Positions 44,829 to 53,686 of a stretch of 64,000 nucleotides of DNA are shown here, one piece after another; the first letter of the stretch is position 1; each line of letters starts with the position of its first letter. This stretch comes from UBA1757 sp963617485 (GTDB lineage: Bacteria; Bacteroidota; Bacteroidia; Bacteroidales; UBA1402). The translations under genes were made by a program, and so were the position numbers. The DNA lies in NCBI GenBank assembly GCA_963617485.1, contig CAVEPA010000011.1, positions 1-64,000 of the forward strand, written 5' to 3'. The notes beneath the pieces are model-generated. The model saw only the letters and a program-made list of their open reading frames with translations, did no database searches and was not told the DNA's origin.

Positions 44829-47042
44829 TCAAAAAGTCAGTAGTGTTGTCTTGCTCAAATCCATCTGGTCGGTGCAGGCCACATCTTCGGGATAAACCGG
44901 AATGCTGGCACCTTGACGTACATACACGGGCATTTCCTCCAGCGGAACCTTAATGTCCTTCAGCCAGCAGGGGCCTTCGAATGTTTCCTTGGTGAAGAAG
45001 TTGACCCATTTGCCTTCGGGCAGATAGACACTGCGCACACCCTCGGAATTCATCACGGGAGCCACCAGAAAATCGTCACCGAAGTAGTATTGGTCGTCGA
45101 GATGGCGGCAAACCAAATCGTCGGGATGCATCAGGAACATGGCGCGCAACATGGGATAACCCGTGCGGGTGGTTTTTTCGGCCTGCTGCATAATGTAGGG
45201 AATCAGGCGGTAACGCAGTTTGAGCCATTCCTTGACGATGCCGGCAATCTTGGGATAATGCCAGGGTTCGCGCTTGAACGAGCCGTGATAACGCAAATGC
45301 GAGCTGAACACGCCAAACTGGGTCCAACGCACATAGACATCCTCCGACAGACGGGTGTTCATAAAATTGGGTACGGAATGGAAACCTGGCACATCATGAC
45401 TCCAAAAACCAAAGCCCGACAAACCGAAATGCAGGCCGCCCTTGAGCGAACCGGCCATGCCGTCCCAAGTGCTGGCGGAATCGCCTCCCCAATGCAGCGG
45501 ATAGCGCTGACAACCGGCCCAAGCAGAACGCGCCCAGACAATGCCATCGCCCGTCACTTCCTTGGTGATGTCGTAAGCGGCCTTTTGGTAATACAGCGAA
45601 TAGATGTTGCGTAGCGCCTTGGCATCGGCAGCATGATATTTGGCATCCATGTGGATATCTTCGCCAAAATCGGTCTTGATGCAGGCCACACCCATATCGA
45701 GCAGTTGTTTGAGCAGCGACTGATACCATTTGGTGGCCTTGTCGTAAGTAAAGTCGATGGTGCCGGCGTAGTCGTTCACGCTGAAGTTGGAAGCGCCTTG
45801 TATCTTGCTCTCGCTCTGGCTGATATAATGGTTTTCGGAAGCTTCTTTATATTGGGCGGCATCGTAGGCGATGTACGGCAACTGCCACAGGCTGACGCGA
45901 TAGCCTTGTTTTTTCAGCCCTTGGATAAAGCCCTTGGGATCGGGGAAACGCTCGGTATTGAACTTCCATTCGCAAAGCCAGTCGGTTTTGAACCAGCCCG
46001 TATCGAGATGGATAACATCGCAAGGATAGCCTTCACGGCGCATGCGGTCACAGATTTCCTGAACTTCGTCGGCCGAGAAATAGGTCATGCGGCTCATCCA
46101 AGTACCAAAGCTCCAAAGCGGCGGCATGGAAGGAAAGCCCGTCAGCTGACGGTAGGCGTAAAGGATGCGTTCGGGTGTGTCGTCAGCGATGACGAAGGTA
46201 TCGATAACGGGTTCTTCCACCAGAATCTGGGCCGAGCGGGTGGAATGGTCGGCCAGCGAGAACTTGGCGAAATAGGTGGTGTGCAGGAACAGACCATAGC
46301 CTTCGGACGACAGATAGAAAGGAATATTCTTGTAGGCGCGGCGGTTGTTCACGCCCTGACCGTCCTGGTTGTAAAGTTGCAGGGTGCGGCCCGACAGGTC
46401 CATTTTGGCAAAGCGTTCGCCCGTGCCGTAGAAACACTCTTCGGGCTTGGCTGCAAAAGAGCAGGTAGCGCGGTCGCTTTGGCCGTTTTTGGTAACGTAA
46501 GCCAAAGCATAGGCATCGTGACGGGCCGGCGAGAACATATCGTAGGCCGACAGGGCCACTTGTTTCTTGCCGTCGGGATAAAGCCGCAGGTCGATGGTTT
46601 CGGCCGGGGCGGGTTGCAGGTCGCTCCACCACTCTTCTACCGGTTTGTCAAAGCGAAGCATGGCGCGTGTGCGGCCTTGGGCATCGCGGATGGTCCAGCG
46701 CAGCTCTTCCTTAACGAAACTAAGCGGCTGGGGCTGCATGGCATCGGCCAGCTGCAACATGGCGGAATCTTCGTGCACAGCGGCTCCGGGAAAAGCGATG
46801 GACATACGCATCACCTTGTCGCCATAGGCGCGCAAACGCAGATAAGAATCTACGCGGGGCACACTTTTGTCTTCGGTTATCTCGTTGGAATTGTTTTGTT
46901 GTTGAAAAGGTACCGTGATGATGATATCACCGTCTTTTTCTTGAATGTCAGTTGGTTGGCAGGCCCGCCATAGGCGTTCGCCTTGATTGAGGGCCGTATC
47001 GAAATCCAGGAAATCGAATAGTTGGTAGTTGGTCTGTTTCAT
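44829..47042 (-). CDS. GH31 glycoside hydrolase, YicI-like alpha-xylosidase
   Basis: A 737-residue GH31 enzyme without a signal peptide, so likely cytoplasmic. The nucleophile is D458 in IKTDFGED and the acid/base is D521 in HWGGDSASTWDGM. The region around both, plus GLSGFGFWSHDVPGF, closely follows Escherichia coli YicI, an alpha-xylosidase. FGTWMSRMTYFSADEV and VIHLDTGWF are further GH31 marks. It should remove alpha-xylosyl units from imported oligosaccharides; alpha-glucosidase activity is the main alternative. It is first in a three-gene operon. Confidence 0.9.
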   Translation of the reverse strand: MKQTNYQLFDFLDFDTALNQGERLWRACQPTDIQEKDGDIIITVPFQQQNNSNEITEDKSVPRVDSYLRLRAYGDKVMRMSIAFPGAAVHEDSAMLQLADAMQPQPLSFVKEELRWTIRDAQGRTRAMLRFDKPVEEWWSDLQPAPAETIDLRLYPDGKKQVALSAYDMFSPARHDAYALAYVTKNGQSDRATCSFAAKPEECFYGTGERFAKMDLSGRTLQLYNQDGQGVNNRRAYKNIPFYLSSEGYGLFLHTTYFAKFSLADHSTRSAQILVEEPVIDTFVIADDTPERILYAYRQLTGFPSMPPLWSFGTWMSRMTYFSADEVQEICDRMRREGYPCDVIHLDTGWFKTDWLCEWKFNTERFPDPKGFIQGLKKQGYRVSLWQLPYIAYDAAQYKEASENHYISQSESKIQGASNFSVNDYAGTIDFTYDKATKWYQSLLKQLLDMGVACIKTDFGEDIHMDAKYHAADAKALRNIYSLYYQKAAYDITKEVTGDGIVWARSAWAGCQRYPLHWGGDSASTWDGMAGSLKGGLHFGLSGFGFWSHDVPGFHSVPNFMNTRLSEDVYVRWTQFGVFSSHLRYHGSFKREPWHYPKIAGIVKEWLKLRYRLIPYIMQQAEKTTRTGYPMLRAMFLMHPDDLVCRHLDDQYYFGDDFLVAPVMNSEGVRSVYLPEGKWVNFFTKETFEGPCWLKDIKVPLEEMPVYVRQGASIPVYPEDVACTDQMDLSKTTLLTF

Positions 47043-47063
47043 TGTTATCAGTCAGTAAGCTGG

Positions 47064-47094
47064 CAAAAGTAGCGTTATTATCGCGTATTCGCAA
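47064..47094 (-). promoter_or_regulatory. Promoter of the GH31-symporter-GH2 operon
   Basis: On the minus strand TTG (47092-47094) and TACTTTTG (47064-47071) are 20 bases apart, matching the Bacteroidetes consensus. The -7 box is 21 bases before the GH31 start. Confidence 0.65.
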
Positions 47095-47115
47095 GGTATA
47101 ATTAGATTGATTTAC

Positions 47116-47123
47116 TATCTTTG
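47116..47123 (+). promoter_or_regulatory. -7 box upstream of def
   Basis: TATCTTTG matches TAnnTTTG on the plus strand and lies 43 bases before the def start. No TTG is found at the usual distance upstream. It faces away from the GH31 promoter on the other strand. Confidence 0.45.
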
Positions 47124-47166
47124 CAAGCTGTTGATATAAATTATCATTTTCAAGAAAAATACAACG

Positions 47167-47721
47167 ATGATACTCCCTATTTACCTTTATGGACAAGCTG
47201 TTTTGCGCAAAGAAACGCAAGATATCCCGGCCGATTATCCCGAGCTGAAAACGCTTATCGACAATATGTATGAAACGCTGGTAAAATCGGAAGGCGTAGG
47301 TTTGGCCGCTCCCCAAGTGGGACTGTCGCTGCGCCTGTTCGTAGTGGACCTGCGTTGTCTGGGCGATGAAGAGCCTAGCTACAAGGATTTCACCAAGACT
47401 TTCATCAACCCCGAAATTGTGGAATATTCGCCCGAGACCAATTCTCTCGAAGAAGGCTGTCTGAGTATTCCCGGCATACACGAGAACGTAACGCGCAGCA
47501 CGAGGGTCAAAGTCAGCTATCAGGACGAAGCATTCGCCCAGCACGAGGAATGGTTCGACGGTTATTTGGCCCGCGTTATCCAGCACGAATACGACCATTT
47601 GGAGCAGAAAGTCTTCACCGACCGCATCAGCCCCATCCGCAAGCAGCTTATCAAGGCCAAGCTGAACAACGTGGTAAAAGGCCGCGTCTACTGCGACTAC
47701 AAGACCAAAGCGCAGCACTGA
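47167..47721 (+). CDS. def: Peptide deformylase
   Basis: The enzyme removes the formyl group from the initiator Met of new proteins. All three active-site motifs are intact: GVGLAAPQVG (43-52), EGCLSIPG (96-103) with the metal Cys, and HEYDH (140-144) with both metal His and the catalytic Glu. The length of 184 residues is usual for the Bacteroidetes type. Confidence 0.97.
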   Translation: MILPIYLYGQAVLRKETQDIPADYPELKTLIDNMYETLVKSEGVGLAAPQVGLSLRLFVVDLRCLGDEEPSYKDFTKTFINPEIVEYSPETNSLEEGCLSIPGIHENVTRSTRVKVSYQDEAFAQHEEWFDGYLARVIQHEYDHLEQKVFTDRISPIRKQLIKAKLNNVVKGRVYCDYKTKAQH

Positions 47722-47751
47722 TTCTTGGCTGTAGCGTAGCGTAACCACCTT

Positions 47752-49770
47752 ATGAAAAGAGCCATGAAAATAGTCCGACATTTATGGATATGCCTAGTCC
47801 TGTTGACGGCAAGCCTTGGCTATGGTCTTCCTTGTCAGGCGCAAATCAATACCGACCGTGTGATGAGCATAGGTCGCAATGCGCTCTATTTCAACGACTA
47901 TGTGCTGGCCATCCAGTATTTCAATCAGGTGATTGCCGTCAAGCCTTTTCTGGCCGAGCCTTATTTTTTCCGGGGCGTGGCCAAGATGAGCTTGGAAGAC
48001 TATCAGGGTGCCGCCAACGACTGTAGTCTAGCCTTGGAACGCAATCCTTTTATGGTCAAGGCTTACTATTGCCGCAGCTACGCCCGCCTGCAACTGAAAG
48101 ATTATGAGGGAGCCGTTGCCGACTGCGACAAGGGTCTGGAATTCGACACCGAGAACAAAGCCCTGATGGTCAACAAATCGGCGGCGCATATCTATGCCAA
48201 AGACTACAAAAGTGCCCGCCAAGACCTCAACTACCTGACACGCAAGTTTCCCGACTATCTCTACGGCTACATGAACCGCGGACATCTCTGCATAGAAGAA
48301 GGCGACACCTTGGGTGCCATCGATGATTTCAGCCGCGCCATCGCCGTTGACAAATATCACGCGCCGGCCTATGCCGCCAGAGCCTATGTGTTTATCCTGC
48401 AAGACAAATTCGCCGATGCCATCAGCGACCTGAACGAAGCCATCCGCCTGGAGCCCGACAATGAGGGCTATTACAGCAACCGTGGGCTGGCCCGCTATTA
48501 CAACCGCGACTACAAAGGCGTTTTCAGCGATTTCGACCGGGTACTTCAGCTCAATCCCAAGTCGGCCAGCACCTATTACAACCGGGGCCTTATCCGCGCC
48601 GAAGTGGGCGATTTGAACCGTGCCATCGAAGATTTCGACCAAAGCATCACCCTGGAGCCTGACAACGACCTTGCCTTCTACAACCGCGCCCTGCTGCGCA
48701 ACCGCACGGGCGACCTGCCGGGGGCGGAAGCAGACTTGAACGAAATCATCCAGCGTTATCCACAGTTTATCCCGGCTTATTACCAGCGTAGCGAAGTGCG
48801 CAAGAAACGCGGCAATGCCAAGGGTGCCGACCAAGACTATTTCTACGCCTGGGATCTGGAAACCAAGCTACAGGAAGCGCGCAAGGCCGGCAAGTCTTTC
48901 TCGGCCAGCGGCGACGATGGCAAGACGCGCAGCAAAGACGACAAGGACATCAACAAATACAATCGTGTGGTGGTAACCGAAACCGAAGTGGAACAGACGG
49001 CCCGCTATGCCAATCCCATCCGTGGCAACGTGCAGAACCGCAATGTGGATGTGGAAATCGAAGCTTTGTTCTCCATCAGCTATTACGAAGAGGAAAAGCC
49101 CATCGACACCAAGAAGGCCATGAACTACGAGCCTTATCTAGAGCAGCTGGCCACACAGGGCGTATCGCTGTACAACCTGCGTATCACGCGCAGCGAACGG
49201 GCCTTGAAACAAGATGAAATTGACCGTCACTTCCATTCCATCGACACTTATTCCCAACTCATAGAGGAACATCCGCGTCAGGCCGCCTATTATTTTGCCC
49301 GCGCCATCGACTTCTCGCTCGTGAAGGACGTAGACAATGCCATTCTCGATTTGGACAAGGCCATTTACCTGGATTCCAAGGCTATTCTGGCATATTTTCA
49401 TCGGGCCAACCTGCGCTTCCAGCAGATTCTTTTCCAGCAGGCCGAAGGCGAAATCGCCGAGAAGCATTTCGGTTCGGAATTTATGCTGGTGATGCAGGAT
49501 TTGGACAAGATTACCGAGCTGGCACCGGGCTTCGTCTATGCTTGGTACAATCGTGGCAATATGCGGTTTATGCAGAAGGACTACCGCAGTGCCTTGGAAG
49601 ACTACAACCGCGCCATTGACCTGAACGGCGATTTCGCCGAGGCCTGGTACAACCGGGGCATCACACGCATCTATCTGGGACAGCGCAGCGAAGGCCTTAG
49701 CGACCTGAGCCGGGCCGGAGAGTTGGGACTGTACAAGGCCTACAATCTTATCAAACGTTTTTCGGAATAA
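47752..49770 (+). CDS. Secreted or periplasmic TPR-repeat protein
   Basis: A 672-residue protein with an N-terminal signal peptide (VRHLWICLVLLTASLGYGLPCQA). Residues about 35-370 hold nine or ten TPR repeats with typical motifs (YYNRGLIRAEVGDLNRAIEDF, one residue shortened here as YYNRGLIRAEVGDLNRAI), then a charged Lys/Asp-rich linker (about 375-410), a non-repeat stretch and four or five further TPRs (about 500-670). No catalytic motif is seen. It probably scaffolds envelope protein complexes. It follows def by 30 bases, but a functional link is not implied. Confidence 0.85.
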   Translation: MKRAMKIVRHLWICLVLLTASLGYGLPCQAQINTDRVMSIGRNALYFNDYVLAIQYFNQVIAVKPFLAEPYFFRGVAKMSLEDYQGAANDCSLALERNPFMVKAYYCRSYARLQLKDYEGAVADCDKGLEFDTENKALMVNKSAAHIYAKDYKSARQDLNYLTRKFPDYLYGYMNRGHLCIEEGDTLGAIDDFSRAIAVDKYHAPAYAARAYVFILQDKFADAISDLNEAIRLEPDNEGYYSNRGLARYYNRDYKGVFSDFDRVLQLNPKSASTYYNRGLIRAEVGDLNRAIEDFDQSITLEPDNDLAFYNRALLRNRTGDLPGAEADLNEIIQRYPQFIPAYYQRSEVRKKRGNAKGADQDYFYAWDLETKLQEARKAGKSFSASGDDGKTRSKDDKDINKYNRVVVTETEVEQTARYANPIRGNVQNRNVDVEIEALFSISYYEEEKPIDTKKAMNYEPYLEQLATQGVSLYNLRITRSERALKQDEIDRHFHSIDTYSQLIEEHPRQAAYYFARAIDFSLVKDVDNAILDLDKAIYLDSKAILAYFHRANLRFQQILFQQAEGEIAEKHFGSEFMLVMQDLDKITELAPGFVYAWYNRGNMRFMQKDYRSALEDYNRAIDLNGDFAEAWYNRGITRIYLGQRSEGLSDLSRAGELGLYKAYNLIKRFSE

Positions 49771-49814
49771 GTCGTTTTTTGGAATAAGTGAGCTTATAAG
49801 CCTCACCAAGCTTT

Positions 49815-50234
49815 TCAGAAGCCTCGGCGCGCTTCCATCCAAGCCTGCAGAATAATGGTTGCACTCACTTTATCGTAAAGAGCTTTGTCGCGACGGTCTT
49901 TCTTTTTGACACCGCCGGCTATGATGGCTTGCTGCGCCAGCACCGAAGTATAGCGTTCATCGTAATATTCCAGCGGCATCTGAGGATGACGCGTACGGAA
50001 CTCAGCCACAAACTTTTCTATGTACGGCATACTCTGCGAAGGTTGTCCGTTCATCTGACGGGGCAGCCCCACCACTACCCGCTCCACGCTCTCGCGCTGC
50101 AAATAGTCATCCAAAAAGGCATGAAGGTTCGTGGTCTCGACCGTTGTCAAAGCATTGGCTATCAGTTGCAAAGGATCGGTCACGGCTATACCCGTGCGTT
50201 TGAGTCCGTAATCGATGGCGAGTATTCTTCCCAT
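49815..50234 (-). CDS. ruvX: YqgF/RuvX-family putative pre-16S rRNA nuclease
   Basis: A 139-residue RNase H-like protein of the YqgF family, linked to pre-16S rRNA 5'-end processing and earlier called a Holliday junction resolvase. The N-terminal strand ILAIDYGLKRTGIAV carries the first catalytic Asp; VVVGLPRQMNGQ and YDERYTSV follow, and the late DRRDKALYDKVSATIIL holds the last acidic residues. It lies 7 bases downstream of mltG on the minus strand. Confidence 0.93.
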   Translation of the reverse strand: MGRILAIDYGLKRTGIAVTDPLQLIANALTTVETTNLHAFLDDYLQRESVERVVVGLPRQMNGQPSQSMPYIEKFVAEFRTRHPQMPLEYYDERYTSVLAQQAIIAGGVKKKDRRDKALYDKVSATIILQAWMEARRGF

Positions 50235-50241
50235 AGCGGCT

Positions 50242-51288
50242 TTAGCGGTAAATGCGGTTCTTGTTCAAAGCTTGATGATAACGTTGCGCGTAGGCATTGT
50301 GCTGGCGCAGGTTGGTGGAGAAGTAATGGCGGCCGGAAAAATCGTCTTTGGCGCACATATACAGATAGTTGTGGTGCGGTGCTGCAAGTACGGCCTCGAG
50401 AGCGGCTTTGGAAGGAATGCGCACCGGACCGGGCGGGAGCCCCAGATGCTTGTACGTATTGTAAGGCGAATCCACTTCGGTATGTTCCTTAAGCACCCGT
50501 TTGATACTGAAATCCTGAAGGGCAAACTTGACGGTGGGACAAGCCTGCAGGTACATGCCGCGGCGCAAACGGTTCAAGTAAATACCCGCCACGATGGGCC
50601 ATTCGTCCTTGGCATTGGTTTCTTCTTCCACGATGGACGCGATGACGGACACCTCTATCGGGTCCAAGCCCTGAGCCTGGGCCGCTTGCAAGCGACGCTC
50701 AGTCCAGAACTCGTGCCAAGTTTTCTCGAAAAGCTGGCACAGACGCTCGGGCGACATATTCCACCACACTTCGTAAGTGTCGGGCAGGAATATGGCAGGC
50801 AGGGTTTCCAGACTCAGCGCATTGTGTTGCAGAAAGACGCTATCGGTTAAGGCCGCCATTATCTGAGCGGAATCGAGCATAATCTGGTGCGAAAGAATAC
50901 CGGCCAGCTGCGGCAAGGTGCGCACATTGTTAAATTGCAACTTGACCGGCTTTTGCAGACCTTGCGTCAGCACTGCCAGCAAACTGCGGTTGGAAGCCTC
51001 GGGGCCCAGTTCGTAATAGCCCGTGCGTATATGTCGGTCGAGATGGCGCAGGCGGGCCCAAGTCTTGAAATCGCCCGGACGCTGCAAATAAGGCTGCAAC
51101 TGGACCGTAACGCTCTCGAAGCTGTCGCCGGGATACACTTTCAGGCAAATTTTTCCCTGGCCGGGCTTGAGATTGTTCTGTCCGACCATCTGCCAGGCCC
51201 GCCAAGCCGTCAAAGCCAACAGCAAGATTACCAGCACAATTGCGGCGACAATTATTTTTTTCGATAATATTTGACAATTTTTCGCCAT
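50242..51288 (-). CDS. mltG: Endolytic murein transglycosylase MltG
   Basis: A 348-residue inner-membrane enzyme that cleaves nascent peptidoglycan glycan strands and sets their length. One membrane helix lies at about 12-30 (KIIVAAIVLVILLLALTAW). The YceG/MltG domain follows, with the catalytic Glu in VIASIVEEETNAKDEWPIVA and downstream stretches ACPTVKFAL and SPYNTYKHLGLPPGPV. It is the first gene of a pair with ruvX. Confidence 0.94.
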   Translation of the reverse strand: MAKNCQILSKKIIVAAIVLVILLLALTAWRAWQMVGQNNLKPGQGKICLKVYPGDSFESVTVQLQPYLQRPGDFKTWARLRHLDRHIRTGYYELGPEASNRSLLAVLTQGLQKPVKLQFNNVRTLPQLAGILSHQIMLDSAQIMAALTDSVFLQHNALSLETLPAIFLPDTYEVWWNMSPERLCQLFEKTWHEFWTERRLQAAQAQGLDPIEVSVIASIVEEETNAKDEWPIVAGIYLNRLRRGMYLQACPTVKFALQDFSIKRVLKEHTEVDSPYNTYKHLGLPPGPVRIPSKAALEAVLAAPHHNYLYMCAKDDFSGRHYFSTNLRQHNAYAQRYHQALNKNRIYR

Positions 51289-51324
51289 AATTCAAACTCT
51301 TTTGTTTACCTTTGCAACGCTTTT

Positions 51325-51347
51325 GAAAACCGGTTTGGCCGGCTTTC
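51325..51347 (+). repeat. Imperfect hairpin before tRNA-Ser
   Basis: GAAAACCGG pairs with CCGGCTTTC (one mismatch) around a five-base loop, 12 bases before the tRNA gene. It may be a processing signal in the tRNA leader. TACCTTTG at 51307-51314 upstream could be the tRNA -7 box, though no spaced TTG is seen. Confidence 0.4.
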
Positions 51348-51359
51348 AGTCACTACTAA

Positions 51360-51447
51360 GGAAGGATGGGTGAGTGGCTGAAACCAACAGTTTGCTAAAC
51401 TGTCGTACTCGATTAGGGTACCGGGGGTTCGAATCCCCCTTCTTCCG
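51360..51447 (+). tRNA. tRNA-Ser(GCU)
   Basis: An 88-base class II tRNA reading AGC/AGU. The acceptor arm is GGAAGGA pairing with TTCTTCC (one G-U), the discriminator is G, the anticodon loop is in ACAGTTTGCTAAACTGT with GCT, a long variable arm follows, and the T loop is GTTCGAATC. The 3' CCA is not encoded. It lies on the plus strand between mltG and folC, which are both on the minus strand. Confidence 0.95.
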
Positions 51448-51448
51448 C

Positions 51449-51490
51449 AAAGAACTGCTTTGATTTCCGTCAGAGCGGTTCTTTTGTTTT
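51449..51490 (+). terminator. Terminator of tRNA-Ser
   Basis: An 11-bp stem (AAAGAACTGCT pairing with AGCGGTTCTTT, with one G-U) and a 14-base loop is followed by a T-rich run. It starts 1 base after the tRNA and touches the folC stop on the other strand. Confidence 0.7.
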
Positions 51491-52719
51491 CAGATAACTT
51501 CAGCCACCACAAAATTGCTTCCTCCAATAAAAACCAAATCGTCCGGACCGGCAGCCTGCAAAGCGGCTTGTTTAGCCTCATCCACCGTCGTATAGCACTT
51601 TCCTTGCAGCTGAAAATCGGCCGCGAGTTTGGCTAGTTCGGTCTCAGGCAAAGCACGCGTCACCTTGGCACGGGTAAAATAATAGTGCGCTTCCTTGGGC
51701 AACAGCGCCAGAATATGCCGCACATCCTTGTCGCTGACCACCCCGAAAACAATGTGCAGTTCTTTGTGCGGACATTGCCTCATCTGCTGCACCACATGAC
51801 GTATACCGTCCTCGTTGTGGCCCGTATCGCAGATGCACAGAGGTTGGGTTTGCAACACTTCCCAGCGGCCGCGCAGCCCGGTGTTGCGCACCACATTGGC
51901 AAAACCCCGGCGTATGCTCTGCTCGTCTATACGGAAACTCTCGCTCAGAATATCGAGCGCCATTAGGGCTGTGCGTATGTTCTGGCGCGCATAGTTGGCC
52001 TTGAGCGCACAATCGATATTGTCGGCCAGTTTGCTATAGCGATGTTCACCCAGACTGCTGCAAAGCGGAGCATGACGCAAACAGGCCTCGGCACGCAGAG
52101 TCTCCATCACTTCCGGGCTGTTCTCCCCTACCACCACCGGCACGCCGGCCTTGATGATACCGGCCTTTTCACGGGCAATCTGCGGCAACGTATCGCCCAG
52201 CAGCGCCATATGGTCGAAGCTGATGCTGGTAATCACCGATAAAATGGGGCGAATAATGTTAGTGCTGTCCAATCGGCCGCCCAAGCCTACCTCGATAATG
52301 GCGATATCCACCTTCTCTTGGGCGAAATAACGGAAAGCCATCATGGTGGTCAGCTCGAAGAAAGAGGCATGAATATCCAGCTTGGTCGCGATGAAATCTT
52401 CGGTGAAATGGCAAACGGAGGCCTCATCTATCATCTGTCCGTTGATGCGGATACGTTCACGGAAATCCTTCAGATGGGGCGAAGTGAAAAGTCCCACCTT
52501 ATACCCAGCTTCCTGCAAGGTCGATGCCAGCAAACTCGTCACCGAACCTTTGCCGTTGGTACCGGCCACATGCACGCAAGGGAAACACTCGTGAGGATGT
52601 TCGCACCAAGCGTCCAACACCTCTATATTATGCAGACCAGGCTTGTAGGCACCGGCTCCTATTATCTGATACTGTGGAAGTTGCGTATACAAATACTCCA
52701 AACAGCTGGCGTAGTCCAT
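51490..52719 (-). CDS. folC: Bifunctional folylpolyglutamate/dihydrofolate synthase
   Basis: A 409-residue Mur-ligase-fold enzyme that adds Glu to dihydropteroate and to folates. The ATP-binding loop is HVAGTNGKGSVTSLLAS (50-66), followed by TSPHLKDFRERIRING, EVGLGGRLDSTNI and a substrate-domain SFDHMALLGDTLPQIAREKAG. The C-terminal domain has CDTGHNEDG. Length is normal. Bacteroidetes usually have a single folC with both activities. Confidence 0.95.
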   Translation of the reverse strand: MDYASCLEYLYTQLPQYQIIGAGAYKPGLHNIEVLDAWCEHPHECFPCVHVAGTNGKGSVTSLLASTLQEAGYKVGLFTSPHLKDFRERIRINGQMIDEASVCHFTEDFIATKLDIHASFFELTTMMAFRYFAQEKVDIAIIEVGLGGRLDSTNIIRPILSVITSISFDHMALLGDTLPQIAREKAGIIKAGVPVVVGENSPEVMETLRAEACLRHAPLCSSLGEHRYSKLADNIDCALKANYARQNIRTALMALDILSESFRIDEQSIRRGFANVVRNTGLRGRWEVLQTQPLCICDTGHNEDGIRHVVQQMRQCPHKELHIVFGVVSDKDVRHILALLPKEAHYYFTRAKVTRALPETELAKLAADFQLQGKCYTTVDEAKQAALQAAGPDDLVFIGGSNFVVAEVI

Positions 52720-52748
52720 TTAAGCGTTTTTTAAAGACAAAATCAAGG

Positions 52749-52756
52749 CAAATGTA
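52749..52756 (-). promoter_or_regulatory. -7 box upstream of folC
   Basis: TACATTTG on the minus strand, 29 bases before the folC start. No TTG lies at the usual distance. It is back to back with the promoter for the SPOR lipoprotein gene. Confidence 0.45.
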
Positions 52757-52767
52757 ATGCAATTAAT

Positions 52768-52797
52768 TTGTTTTTCGTGCATGAAGCACTACCTTTG
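52768..52797 (+). promoter_or_regulatory. Promoter of the SPOR lipoprotein gene
   Basis: TTG (52768-52770) and TACCTTTG (52790-52797) are 19 bases apart, a full match to the Bacteroidetes consensus, with the -7 box 33 bases before the ATG at 52831. Confidence 0.65.
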
Positions 52798-52830
52798 CAG
52801 GTGATTGACTCATCAAAAAAACACAAGCTT

Positions 52831-53286
52831 ATGAAAACAAGGAACCTATTGTTCGTGGGATTGACGGCAATGGCATTGTCGCTTAGCTCCTGCAAATCGA
52901 ATCAGGCCGCCTACAACGCCGCCTACGAAAGAGCCAAAGCCCAACAGGAAGCCGCCCAGCAGGCCGAACCCGGCAAACAGGAAAGCATTGAAGTGGTAGA
53001 AAAGAGCTCCATTAAGGAGGCTTCAGAAAACATCGAGATATTGGACAAGAGCAAAGCCAACGGCAATTATGGCGTAGTCATCGGTAGTTTTATCAACCGC
53101 ACCAATGCCGAAGGACTCCAGAAACGCATGATTGAGCAAGGCTACAGCCAGTGCGTATTGGGCCAGAACGACAAGTTGATGTACCGCGTCATCGTGGCTT
53201 TCTACCCCGTAAAAGCCGATGCTCAGGCCAAAGTACGCGAACTGTCGAAAGACTTCCCCGATGCTTGGATTTTAATCAAAGAATAA
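52831..53286 (+). CDS. SPOR-domain lipoprotein
   Basis: A 151-residue lipoprotein; the start at 52831 (MKTRNLLFVGLTAMALSLSSC) gives a signal peptide with lipobox. An Ala/Gln/Glu-rich helix follows (about 25-70), then a SPOR domain (about 78-151; NYGVVIGSFINRTNAEGLQK and MYRVIVAFYPVKADAQAKVR). SPOR domains bind denuded peptidoglycan at division sites, so a role in cell-wall attachment or division is likely. The upstream part of the longer frame contains the promoter and is not coding. Confidence 0.88.
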   Translation: MKTRNLLFVGLTAMALSLSSCKSNQAAYNAAYERAKAQQEAAQQAEPGKQESIEVVEKSSIKEASENIEILDKSKANGNYGVVIGSFINRTNAEGLQKRMIEQGYSQCVLGQNDKLMYRVIVAFYPVKADAQAKVRELSKDFPDAWILIKE

Positions 53287-53298
53287 TTCCTTCACTTT

Positions 53299-53329
53299 TT
53301 GCACATTCATACAGAATACCTTACCTTTG
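53299..53329 (+). promoter_or_regulatory. Promoter of the DUF2582 gene
   Basis: TTG (53299-53301) and TACCTTTG (53322-53329) are 20 bases apart. The -7 box is 79 bases before the ATG at 53409, leaving a long leader with no clear structure. Confidence 0.6.
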
Positions 53330-53408
53330 CGGCCGAAATCCAAAAGCAGTGAAGCCCCTCTTTTTATGGGCGGAAAGCTTTGGATATTAACGTTTTAATA
53401 TTTTAGCT

Positions 53409-53609
53409 ATGATTGAAAAAATCGGTCAGAACGCCGGTGCTGTATGGACCGCTCTGAACAACGCTAACTGCGCAAAATCCTTGAAAGAAGTGAAGAAACT
53501 GTGCAAACTTACCGAGAAAGACATGTACGCTGCTTTAGGCTGGCTGTCACGCGAAGGCAAGCTTGTTTTCAGTGAAGTTGAAGGCGAAGTATTCGTAGCA
53601 CTAAGCTAA
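53409..53609 (+). CDS. Small winged-helix DUF2582 protein
   Basis: A 66-residue protein matching DUF2582, a winged helix-turn-helix family common in Bacteroidetes and Archaea. MIEKIGQNAGAVWTALN forms the first helix; KSLKEVKKLCKLTEKDMYAA is the recognition part and LSREGKLVFSEVEGEVFVAL the beta wing. Function is not known; DNA binding is possible. It is a single-gene unit with its own promoter and a strong terminator. Confidence 0.88.
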   Translation: MIEKIGQNAGAVWTALNNANCAKSLKEVKKLCKLTEKDMYAALGWLSREGKLVFSEVEGEVFVALS

Positions 53610-53628
53610 AGAATCTGAAAGTCCCGAT

Positions 53629-53670
53629 AAAAACGGGGGCCGGCGATGCAATCGCCGGCCCCCGTTTTTT
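53629..53670. terminator. Bidirectional terminator with perfect 19-bp stem
   Basis: A perfect 19-bp inverted repeat, from A5-CGGGGGCCGGCGAT to its complement, has a three-base GCA loop and ends in T6 on the plus strand and in A/T-rich sequence on the minus strand. It separates the convergent DUF2582 and engB genes and can serve both. Confidence 0.88.
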
Positions 53671-53686
53671 CACGCAAGCACACCGT

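Noticed and set aside
49815..50234. RuvX as a proven Holliday junction resolvase
   Set aside because: Family data favour a role in pre-16S rRNA processing; the older name is kept only as a gene symbol.
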